DNA of 64,000 nucleotides from an uncultured Collinsella sp. (GTDB taxonomy: Bacteria; Actinomycetota; Coriobacteriia; Coriobacteriales; Coriobacteriaceae): the NCBI GenBank assembly GCA_900542825.1, contig UQOY01000003.1, positions 124,001-188,000 on the forward strand, in the 5' to 3' direction. The position numbers were made by a program, and so were the translations under genes. Shown piece by piece: positions 44,444-51,830 of the stretch. A model generated the notes under the pieces. That model ran no database searches. It had not been told where the DNA came from and saw only the letters and a list, made by a program, of their open reading frames with translations. Each line of letters starts with the position of its first letter. The stretch's first letter is position 1.

Positions 44444-45298
44444 TTACGCTTTAAGCGTAAGCACCGCACCGAAGGCGGTCGGGCCGCAATGGCTCGAGAT
44501 GACGCCGCCGACCTGAGTCCAAGTAACGTCCTTAAAGCCCATGTCGTGTGCATAGACTTCCATGTCGTCGCGCAGCTCCTCGGAAAGGCCCACCGAATAC
44601 GCCAGGCCAATGTGCGAGTAGTCAATCTCGCCCTTCGCAACCATGTGGTCAATAAAGGCGCGGGCGCACTTGAGCATAGAGCCGCGGAACTTCTTAGTCG
44701 CCACGAACTTGCCGCCCGTCACCTCGATACAGGGCTTAATCTTGAGCAGATGGGCGCCTAGGAACGCGACGTTGGACAAGCGACCGCCCGCCTTAAGGAA
44801 GGCAAGGTCGGTAGGAACAAAGCCCAACAGCACGCGGTCCATGACGGAGTTCGTAAATGCAAAGATTTCGTCAACGGTGGCATCGGGGTGAGCCTCGATG
44901 TATTTGGCGGTCTCGACGACAACGAGCGACTGGCCTACCGAGACAAAGCGCGTATCCATGGAGTAGACGTAATCGCGCCCCTGGGCGGCGATCTTCGAGG
45001 ACTGATGCGAACAGGTCGTGGCCTCGGAATATGCAAGATGCAAAATGGTCGCGTCGGGCTGTTCGGCATGGATGCGGTCGTACACGCGGGAGAAATCTGC
45101 CGGCGCACAGCCGCTGGTCTTGGGCATCACGCCAAACTCGTTGCAGCGCGAATAAATCTCGAGCGGATCGATCGAGCCGTCCTCGACAGTCTCGTCACCA
45201 ATCGTGACATGCATGGGCACACGCACGATGCCGTAGCGCTCGCAAAGCTCTGGCGTTACATCCGAACCAGATTCAACCACGATTACGTACTTGCCCAT
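44444..45298 (-). CDS. DegV family fatty-acid-binding protein
   Basis: About 284 residues: VIVVESGSDVTPELCERYGI, PKTSGCAPADFSRVYD, HLAYSEATTCSHQSSKIAA, MDTRFVSVGQSLVV, FLKAGGRLSNVAFLGAHLLK IKPC. DegV/FakB proteins bind a fatty acid for phosphorylation by FakA or an equivalent kinase. The start at MGKYVIVVE matches family N-termini; nearby in-frame ATGs two and nine codons upstream have no better ribosome site. A GNRA hairpin CTCGC-GAAA-GCGAG lies about 30 nt past the stop on the other strand. Confidence 0.88.
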   Translation of the reverse strand: MGKYVIVVESGSDVTPELCERYGIVRVPMHVTIGDETVEDGSIDPLEIYSRCNEFGVMPKTSGCAPADFSRVYDRIHAEQPDATILHLAYSEATTCSHQSSKIAAQGRDYVYSMDTRFVSVGQSLVVVETAKYIEAHPDATVDEIFAFTNSVMDRVLLGFVPTDLAFLKAGGRLSNVAFLGAHLLKIKPCIEVTGGKFVATKKFRGSMLKCARAFIDHMVAKGEIDYSHIGLAYSVGLSEELRDDMEVYAHDMGFKDVTWTQVGGVISSHCGPTAFGAVLTLKA

Positions 45299-45574
45299 TA
45301 TCATCACGACCCATCTCGACATTGGCTTTTCAATACATGGCACGCGCCGCCGCACTGTTGCACAACGGCGTCCAAGCGCCAAAGAGACGCCGCCCTTTGC
45401 ACATAACAAAGGACAGCGTCTCCCTGGAAAACTCCGTGCTTATTTAGGATTCTACACGGTTTGCAACAATGTGTTACTTACTCCGCAAACGGTAGCTATA
45501 CACGATAAACGGTAGTTCGCTGCGGCAACTGCGACACATTCCGCCCGGCAAGTCCAATCGTGCTCCACGCACGG

Positions 45575-47017
45575 TTAATGCGCGAGGCGGTAGAAATCCA
45601 TCGACGCCGCACCCTCGGCATGCAACCCCATCGCCGAAACCGCCGGCGAATAGGTACGGCTCGTAAGTGCTGCCTCGCCGCCGTTGGCAAAAATCTCGAC
45701 CATCGTAGTGTCCGAAAGCACGCGCAGGTCGCGAAGCTCGCTGAGCTCAATCGACCTCCGGTCTCGCCCATAGCCTTCATTACCCATATCGAGGGTAAGC
45801 ATCCCCTCCGCATAACGCACAAAGACACCCTTGCGGATTTCGAGCTCGACCATCTTGGCGCCCTCACAGGAAACCACAAGATCAAACAGGCGGCCCGGCT
45901 CCTCGACGGTCTCTCCGCCTACAGCACGAACGCAGCCGCCGCGCATCCTCTCAATCTCGTGCGCCGGCTGCTGGCAGAGCTTACCATCGCGCATGCTCAG
46001 CTCTCGCGGCACCGTCAACGCGCACTGCCACCCGCGTGCCACCGTCGGGTTTTCCGCCGTCGCATCGGGGCAACCCGACCATCCGATCATCAATCGCCGG
46101 CCTGCAGCATCCTCAAAGGACTGCGGAGCATAGAAATCAAAACCGGCATCGACCATCGGGGGCATGCCCTGCCCGACGATTTTAAAGCTCGGCGCCTCCC
46201 AATCGGCCTCGATGGGGAACCACACGCACTGATGCGGATTGCGGTAACGCCAACCATCGGCAGGCACACCCTGCGGACAGCAAACGAGAACAAGCCCGCC
46301 ATCGAGCTCAAACAGATCGGGGCACTCCCACATAAAGCCAAACTTCTCGCCCAACTCAATGCGCGTCGCATAGCTCCAGTCCTCAAGATTGCGCGAGGTA
46401 TAGACAAGCACGCAGCCACGGTCGTCTTTCGTACGAGCGCCCAGAACCATGTAGTAGATACCATCGTGCTCAAGGATCTTGGGGTCGCGCACGTGCGTAC
46501 CGATATCGTCGGGGTAATCGACCGGTCCAACAGCTATGCGCTTCTCGCCCAATTCGTCGGGGTTCTCCGCAACCATATGAATCTGGTTTTGCTCACGACC
46601 CGTCAACACGTAGTCGTAATCATCGCGATCAAAATGCTTGACGTTGCCGGTATAGAAGTAGTGAATCTTGCCATCACGTACAAAGGCAGAACCAGAATAC
46701 GCTCCGTTCGAATCCAAATCGGAATCGGGGAACAGCGCGGGGCCGCGATTCTCGTACGTCACAAAATCCTTTGTCGTCAGATGGTTCCAAAGCACTGGAC
46801 CGCCATGCGCAGCATCGAACGGATCGTATTGATGATAGATGTGATACGTATCACCAATCTGAACCAAACCGTTGGGGTCGTTGAGCCAGCCAAGCTCAGG
46901 CTCCACATGGAACAGGAGCCTATCGGGGTCGGACGCGATGCGACCCGCCGTCTCATCCTGTCCGGCACGCCACTGCTCATAGTCCGCGCGTGTCACCTTA
47001 TTTTTTTGATTAAACAT
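45575..47017 (-). CDS. scrB: Sucrose-6-phosphate hydrolase (GH32)
   Basis: 480 residues. The nucleophile motif is GWLNDPNGLVQIGDTYHIYH, the RDP motif is in HVRDPKILEHDG and the acid/base EC motif in FGFMWECPDLFEL, all complete for GH32. It splits sucrose 6-phosphate into glucose 6-phosphate and fructose. It is the third gene of a minus-strand operon after a second GH32 enzyme and the PTS EIIBC, under the LacI-type repressor upstream. Confidence 0.94.
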   Translation of the reverse strand: MFNQKNKVTRADYEQWRAGQDETAGRIASDPDRLLFHVEPELGWLNDPNGLVQIGDTYHIYHQYDPFDAAHGGPVLWNHLTTKDFVTYENRGPALFPDSDLDSNGAYSGSAFVRDGKIHYFYTGNVKHFDRDDYDYVLTGREQNQIHMVAENPDELGEKRIAVGPVDYPDDIGTHVRDPKILEHDGIYYMVLGARTKDDRGCVLVYTSRNLEDWSYATRIELGEKFGFMWECPDLFELDGGLVLVCCPQGVPADGWRYRNPHQCVWFPIEADWEAPSFKIVGQGMPPMVDAGFDFYAPQSFEDAAGRRLMIGWSGCPDATAENPTVARGWQCALTVPRELSMRDGKLCQQPAHEIERMRGGCVRAVGGETVEEPGRLFDLVVSCEGAKMVELEIRKGVFVRYAEGMLTLDMGNEGYGRDRRSIELSELRDLRVLSDTTMVEIFANGGEAALTSRTYSPAVSAMGLHAEGAASMDFYRLAH

Positions 47018-47041
47018 CGCCGTTGACTTTCTCGTCTATGG

Positions 47042-47079
47042 GGAAGGACGCTCGACTCACACGAGTCGAACGCCCTTCC
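47042..47079. other. Intercistronic hairpin between PTS gene and scrB
   Basis: GGAAGG-CG-TCGACTC pairs with GAGTCGA-CG-CCTTCC around ACAC. No T-run follows on the minus strand, so mRNA processing or differential stability within the operon seems likelier than full termination. Confidence 0.55.
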
Positions 47080-47118
47080 TCAAATGGACTTATCCTCAGA
47101 TTACACTGAACGGCTCAA

Positions 47119-48570
47119 CTAGAAGCTAACGTCGAAGCCAGCGCCAGCGCCCTCTTCATCGGTGGTCGGCACGCCCTTTGCCTTGTTGTAGGCAAAGATC
47201 AAGACGATTGGCACGATAAAGGCGATGAGATTGCCAGCCACATACCACACGAGGGTCTCGGGCGTGACGATGAGCAGGCCAAGCACGCCGGTCAGACCCT
47301 GACCGATAGCGCGCACCTCAAAGAGCTTGACGAAGGCACCGCCGCAGCCTGCACCGATGCATGCGCAGATGAACGGAATGATCGAATAGCGCATGTTTGC
47401 AGCAAAGATAGCGGGCTCGGAGATTCCGACCAGCGTCGGGATAAAGGACGACATGCAGATGTTGCGCTCTTTGGAGTGCTTCTTGTGAATGAGGTACATA
47501 CCGATGGCGCCGCCGCCCTGGGCGATGATGGAAACCGACCAGATGGCCTGGATGTAGTTGAAGCCAGTCGTGGCAACAAGGTTTGCCTCGATACCCTGGA
47601 TGAACTGATGCGTACCGGTAACGACGAGCGGCTGCAGGAACGCGGCGAAGACAAAGGCACCAAAGACGCCCATCCTGTTGTACAGGATATCGATTACGCC
47701 GGCGAGGACGTCACCGATCAGGTTACCGAGCGGGCCGAACACGGTGAACAGGGCGACGTTAGCAAGAATCAGGGTAACGGTCGGGACAAAGACGAACGAA
47801 ACGACCTCGGGGATGTACTTCTGGGCAATCTTTTCGACCTTGGCCATAAACCAGGCGGTCAGAATTGCAGGGAACACGCCGCCCTGGAAAGCAACCATGG
47901 GAATGGAGAGCGGACCAAAGTTCCAGTACTCAGCACCCGTCGGGTCCATAACGAACGTGTTGCGGTTCATAAGGCTCGGGTGAACCATGACGATACCGAC
48001 GAGGATGCCCAGGATCGGGTTACCGCCAAAACGCTTGACTGCGCTGTACATAACCAGGACAGGCAGGTAGTCGAACGTGGTGGCGATAATGGCAAAGAAG
48101 CTTGCGAGGTTCTTGAGGAACTCGCTGTGATCGGCGAGGCTGCCCTCCATGCCAAAGAGGCCGTTGGCAACGATCAGCGACTTAAGGCCGATGATGATTG
48201 CAGCGCCGACGAAGGCGGGAATGATGGGGATAAAGATGTCCGAGAATACCTTGAGGACCGAGAAGAACTTGCCCTTCTTGTCCGCCTCGGCGCCCTTGAC
48301 CTCGGAAGCGCTGATCTCCTTAACGCCCGTCAGAGCCATAAACTCATCGTAAACCTTGTTGACGGTACCGGTACCGAAGATGATCATGAGCTGGCCGCTG
48401 TTGTACAGCACGCCCTTGACGCCATCGATGTTCTCGAGCTCGGCCTTGTTGTATTTGCTCGTATCCTTGAGCACCAGACGCAGACGGGTCACGCAATGCG
48501 TGGCGCCCTCGATGTTCTCCAGTCCGCCGACGTTGTCGACGACTTGCTGGGACACTGCCTTGTAGTCCAT
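47119..48570 (-). CDS. Sucrose-type PTS transporter subunit EIIBC
   Basis: About 483 residues. EIIB domain at residues 1-85 with phosphorylated Cys in IEGATHCVTRLRLVLKD; EIIC membrane domain after residue 105 (FIPIIPAFVGAAIIIGLKSL, GTHQFIQGIEANL, ISEPAIFAANMRYSI). There is no EIIA domain, so phosphate must come from a glucose-type EIIA elsewhere. Sucrose is the probable sugar because both neighbours are GH32 enzymes. The start MDYKAVSQQV follows GGAGAGGAAC. Confidence 0.92.
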   Translation of the reverse strand: MDYKAVSQQVVDNVGGLENIEGATHCVTRLRLVLKDTSKYNKAELENIDGVKGVLYNSGQLMIIFGTGTVNKVYDEFMALTGVKEISASEVKGAEADKKGKFFSVLKVFSDIFIPIIPAFVGAAIIIGLKSLIVANGLFGMEGSLADHSEFLKNLASFFAIIATTFDYLPVLVMYSAVKRFGGNPILGILVGIVMVHPSLMNRNTFVMDPTGAEYWNFGPLSIPMVAFQGGVFPAILTAWFMAKVEKIAQKYIPEVVSFVFVPTVTLILANVALFTVFGPLGNLIGDVLAGVIDILYNRMGVFGAFVFAAFLQPLVVTGTHQFIQGIEANLVATTGFNYIQAIWSVSIIAQGGGAIGMYLIHKKHSKERNICMSSFIPTLVGISEPAIFAANMRYSIIPFICACIGAGCGGAFVKLFEVRAIGQGLTGVLGLLIVTPETLVWYVAGNLIAFIVPIVLIFAYNKAKGVPTTDEEGAGAGFDVSF

Positions 48571-48615
48571 GTTCCTCTCCATTCCTTTTCTAAATCATAA
48601 AACGGTTCGTTGCCG

Positions 48616-49998
48616 CTACAGAGACGCGATCGTTGCGTTTGCGCACTTGAGCGCACCGTCGGTGACGGTAAGCGCCACACCCTGGCCCTGCTTGTTGCAG
48701 AAGCGAGCGTTGAGCGCAACGTCATCGACAAAGATGGTCGCGATGTCGTCGTCGACGACCAGACGCACATGGTGAGTGCCCTCGCCCTTAAAGAACAACG
48801 GACGCTCGAGGCCCATGTTGTTGACCTGGAACCACGGGTACTGGGGAGCCGGCGTGAACTCGAGCTTGCCCTCGCGCAGGTTGGCGCGGAACTCATAGGC
48901 AAGACCGGTCTCGGCGTCCTCGGCGAACTTGACCGAGAAGCCGGCAGCGTTACCGCCGAGCTCAATGTCGGCATCGAGCAAGTAGGTGGAGCCGGCATCT
49001 GCGGCGAGCACCTGCTCGACCTTGCCCGACTCGCAGGAAAGCTCAAAGGTCTCGACTGCCTTAGCCTCGCCAAAGGCGCCAAGCATGCTGTCGGGGAGCT
49101 TGGTGCCGAGCGTTCCGTCGGCACGCTGAATGATCTCGAGGGGCATAAAGGTGCCACCCCATAGGTAAGAGCTGGGGTCGCCGCCCTCGTCACGCGTAGG
49201 AACCCAACCAAAGAGAACGCGACGCTCGCCATCGAATGCGGTGCGAGCGGCGTAGTACGCGCGGCCGTCGAAGGAGTCGTCAGCGGGGGTAATCCAAGGA
49301 CCGTTGATGGACTTGGACATGCGGTAACGGGTCTTGTTGCCGTCGCTGTACTCGGAAAAGACGAGGTACCACCAGTCGCCCATCTTAAAGAGATCAGGCA
49401 TCTCAAACATGGTGTACAGGCCCGGGTTCCACCAGTCGCCCTGGAACTCCCAGTTGGTCAGATCCTTGGAGGTGAACTTGACCAGGCGGCCGGTCATCAG
49501 ACGCTTGTCCTCGCCCACACGCGTGCCGAGGATGAGCATGTACTCTTCGTTCTCCTCATCCCAAAGCACAAAGGGATCGCGCCAGTTGCGGTCATCGTAA
49601 CCCTCCTGGGGCGGAAGCAGCGTCTCGGCGATGTTCTTCTCCCACTTGACGGCGTCGTCGCTCGTTGCGTGAAGAAGAACCTGCTTCATCAAACGTGCGC
49701 GGACCTTATCGCGATTGCAACCAGTGTAGAGCGCATGGTACTTGTCGCCCACCTTAAACACCGTGCCGGCATAAATGTACTGGTCGACTTCCTCGTCGCC
49801 GCCGCGCTCAAGGCTCTCGCCAAAGTCCTTGTAGTTGACGAAATCCTTGGTCGTAGCGAGTGCCCAGCCAAACGGCTCTCCGAAAGGTTCGGGGTTACGC
49901 GTGTCACGCTGATGATAGAGATAGAACGTGCCGTCCTCGCCGTACGGCATGATGTCGCCTACCCAAATTCCCTCAGGCTGGTAATACACCTTGTGCAT
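48616..49998 (-). CDS. Atypical GH32-type glycoside hydrolase
   Basis: About 460 residues, five-bladed propeller plus beta-sandwich. In place of WLNDPNG it has GIWVGDIMPYGEDGTFYLYH, which keeps the Asp but not the Asn-Asp-Pro context; RDP is kept in DDRNWRDPFVLWDEE and the acid/base Glu in MFEMPDLFKMG. It therefore belongs to clan GH-J near GH32 but outside the classical invertases. It may cleave a fructoside other than sucrose 6-phosphate. It is the first gene of the sucrose operon and sits behind two to three LacI operators. Confidence 0.85.
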   Translation of the reverse strand: MHKVYYQPEGIWVGDIMPYGEDGTFYLYHQRDTRNPEPFGEPFGWALATTKDFVNYKDFGESLERGGDEEVDQYIYAGTVFKVGDKYHALYTGCNRDKVRARLMKQVLLHATSDDAVKWEKNIAETLLPPQEGYDDRNWRDPFVLWDEENEEYMLILGTRVGEDKRLMTGRLVKFTSKDLTNWEFQGDWWNPGLYTMFEMPDLFKMGDWWYLVFSEYSDGNKTRYRMSKSINGPWITPADDSFDGRAYYAARTAFDGERRVLFGWVPTRDEGGDPSSYLWGGTFMPLEIIQRADGTLGTKLPDSMLGAFGEAKAVETFELSCESGKVEQVLAADAGSTYLLDADIELGGNAAGFSVKFAEDAETGLAYEFRANLREGKLEFTPAPQYPWFQVNNMGLERPLFFKGEGTHHVRLVVDDDIATIFVDDVALNARFCNKQGQGVALTVTDGALKCANATIASL

Positions 49999-50044
49999 CC
50001 GAGACTTCCTTTCCACGACATACTAACTCGGTACAATGGCAAGA

Positions 50045-50080
50045 TATGTCAATCGTTTTCATATGTCAAACGTTTTCATA
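50045..50080. promoter_or_regulatory. Two adjoining LacI-type operators upstream of the GH32/PTS operon
   Basis: TATGTCAATCGTTTTCATA (50045-50063) and TATGTCAAACGTTTTCATA (50062-50080) differ at one position and overlap by 2 bp. The same motif occurs at 51211-51229 before the LacI gene itself. A weaker third form, ending GGTAAACGGTTGACATA, lies at about 50111-50127. All fit a repressor recognising TGTCAAACGTTTNCA. Confidence 0.8.
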
Positions 50081-50181
50081 CCAATACGTCTTTTCGCAGT
50101 TCCAGTCGTCGGTAAACGGTTGACATATGCCGGCGAACGGTCATCAGAGGCGTTTGAGGAATTCTTTTGGCACGGGATGAA

Positions 50182-51192
50182 CTACGCGGTTTTGCCCTCA
50201 ATGAGTTCAACGGGGAGCTTGATATTCGATTCGGGATTATCGCCGTTAATAAGAGCGATGATGGATTGCGCCGCGAGCTCTCCGATGCGATCGATATCTT
50301 GACGTACGGTTGTTAAGTCAGGCATAAACGTCATAGTTCGGCGGGCACCATCCGCGCCCACGACCTTAATATCGTCTGGAGCGCTCAAGCCGCGCTGCTT
50401 CATCACGTTGAGACAGATGGCCGCCATCGTATCGTCTCCCGCAAAGATGCCGTCAATATCGGGGTTCTCATCGAGGATCTTCGCAACGACCGCGCCCTTT
50501 TCGTCGTCGGGCTTAACGAACTCAACCTCACGGACAAGCGCGGACAAACCGGCCTGCTCAACAACATCGAGGTAGGCATCGGTACGCTTATTGGCAGGCA
50601 TGCGCATGCGGCTATTGCTGCGCAGGCACAGGATACGCCTGCAGCCGTCATCAATCAGACGGCGCGTGGCGAGCTCGCCAATGCCATAGCTGTCACTTGC
50701 AATCTGGACAGAGCCCTCGCCAAGATCGCAGTCGATGCCAACCAGGCTCAAGCCCATCTCGGCATATGCCTCGGCACCGATATTGAGGGAGTTGACGATG
50801 ACGCCGTCGACCATATTGCGGCGGAGCATGTCAATATAGGAACGCTCAAGATCGGGTCGATTGGCGCTGTTGCACAGCAACATCTTAAAGCCGTTTTCCG
50901 CTAACGTGCGCTCGACCGCCTGCACAACCTGAGCATGGAACGGGCTGCTCACAAAGGGAACGATCATACCGATAAGATTCAGGCGACCGTTGAGCATGGC
51001 ACGGGCGATATCGTTGGGCGTATAGTTGATGCGCTCCATCGCGGCATGGACCTTATCGCGGGTCTCTTGGCTAATATAGCCGCGATTATTAAGCACGCGA
51101 GATACCGTAGTAGGCGAAACCCCCGCCACCGCTGCAACTTCCTTGATGCCAGGCTTAGCAGAATCCTTAGAACGAGCGCCCTCGCGAGCCAT
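50182..51192 (-). CDS. LacI-family repressor of the sucrose locus
   Basis: About 336 residues. The helix-turn-helix is GIKEVAAVAGVSPTTVSRVL then NNRGYISQETRDKVHAAMER, with the hinge LNGRLNLIGMIVP. The effector domain is periplasmic-binding-protein-like (VDGVIVNSLNIG, DGIFAGDDTMAAICLNVMKQ). It lies directly upstream of the sucrose operon with matching operators before both transcription units, so it probably represses both and is released by a sugar phosphate or fructoside. The start MAREGARSK follows GGGGGAGGG. Confidence 0.92.
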   Translation of the reverse strand: MAREGARSKDSAKPGIKEVAAVAGVSPTTVSRVLNNRGYISQETRDKVHAAMERINYTPNDIARAMLNGRLNLIGMIVPFVSSPFHAQVVQAVERTLAENGFKMLLCNSANRPDLERSYIDMLRRNMVDGVIVNSLNIGAEAYAEMGLSLVGIDCDLGEGSVQIASDSYGIGELATRRLIDDGCRRILCLRSNSRMRMPANKRTDAYLDVVEQAGLSALVREVEFVKPDDEKGAVVAKILDENPDIDGIFAGDDTMAAICLNVMKQRGLSAPDDIKVVGADGARRTMTFMPDLTTVRQDIDRIGELAAQSIIALINGDNPESNIKLPVELIEGKTA

Positions 51193-51210
51193 AGCACCCT
51201 CCCCCATCAA

Positions 51211-51229
51211 CATGTCAAACGTTTACATA
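51211..51229. promoter_or_regulatory. LacI-type operator in front of the repressor gene
   Basis: CATGTCAAACGTTTACATA, same core as the two operators at 50045-50080. It starts 19 bp upstream of the repressor start codon, as expected for autoregulation. Confidence 0.75.
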
Positions 51230-51342
51230 CGAACAAAGCATACCCCAACAACAGCGGGAAGACGGTAACAGCACAAGTAAGTAAACGACTCATCCAAATA
51301 ATTAGGAGAGTTCCGCCTAAAGGGTGACTACACAGGACCCCC

Positions 51343-51470
51343 GCCGGGCCGCTTTGGGTTACTTTCCAAAACATTTCCGCAGGACGCAAAGGGCTCCGCC
51401 GCGCGAAGCGCGCAGCGGAGCCCTTTGCATGTCCGAGGACGTTTTGGAAAGTAACCCAAAGCGGCCCGGC
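51343..51470 (-). repeat. Nested long hairpin D, copy 4 (after grcA)
   Basis: Perfect 30-bp outer arms at 51343-51372 and 51441-51470 and perfect inner arms GCAAAGGGCTCCGC/GCGGAGCCCTTTGC. On the minus strand the internal loop is CGTCCTC against TGCGGAA, with a GGAC/GTCC helix beside it. It begins 23 nt after the stop of the glycyl-radical protein gene. It is the main content of the 51193-51493 gap. Confidence 0.85.
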
Positions 51471-51493
51471 AATCCTGCGGGAGTTAAACCCCT

Positions 51494-51745
51494 TTAGAAC
51501 TTGTCGTGGAAGGTACGCGAAATGACCTCGTCCTGCTGCTCCTTGGTGAGCGTGTGGAAGTTCACGGCATAGCCGGAAACGCGGATGGTCAGCTGTGGGT
51601 ACTTCTCGGGGTGAGCCTGAGCATCGAGCAGCGTCTCACGGTTGAAGACGTTGATGTTCAGGTGGTGGCCACCCTTCTCGGCGTAAGCGTCGAGCATGTG
51701 GACCAGGTTATCGGCCTGAGTCTCGGAAACTTCAGAAACCTTCAT
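51494..51745 (-). CDS. grcA: Stand-alone glycyl-radical domain of pyruvate formate-lyase (GrcA-like)
   Basis: 83 residues equal to the last domain of ordinary PflB: HHLNINVFNRETLLDAQAHP, then EKYPQLTIRVSGYAVNFHTL with the radical Gly58 in RVSGYAV, and the end VISRTFHDKF. E. coli GrcA (YfiD) is a similar spare part for damaged PFL, but here the neighbouring pflB lacks this domain altogether. The small protein should therefore be the essential radical carrier, activated by PflA. It has its own site, AAGGAG 7 nt before the ATG, and lies 85 nt after pflB. Confidence 0.93.
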   Translation of the reverse strand: MKVSEVSETQADNLVHMLDAYAEKGGHHLNINVFNRETLLDAQAHPEKYPQLTIRVSGYAVNFHTLTKEQQDEVISRTFHDKF

Positions 51746-51761
51746 AATGTGTCTCCTTCGA

Positions 51762-51830
51762 TTGATAGGCGCCGGCCGAAACCGGCGCGCTAATCAGTAA
51801 TCGTTATTGTTAGTATAGCACTAACAATAG
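51762..51830 (-). promoter_or_regulatory. Two intercistronic inverted repeats between pflB and grcA
   Basis: Just after the pflB stop, TATTGTTAGT and ACTAACAATA form perfect 10-bp arms around GCTAT. Then CGCCGG-TTTCGG-CCGGCG forms a GC-rich hairpin that ends about 20 nt before the grcA start codon. There is no T-run after the second hairpin. They may adjust the relative amounts of the two PFL parts by termination, processing or protein binding (inference). Confidence 0.6.

Noticed and set aside
27154..51470. CRISPR or tandem repeat arrays formed by the palindromic repeats
   Set aside because: The copies are dispersed, palindromic and separated by genes; there are no regular spacers and no cas genes.
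51804..51830. Rex redox-sensor site between pflB and grcA
   Set aside because: The arms resemble TTGTTA..TAACAA, but the palindrome is 25 bp with a 5-nt centre instead of the 18-bp Rex consensus.
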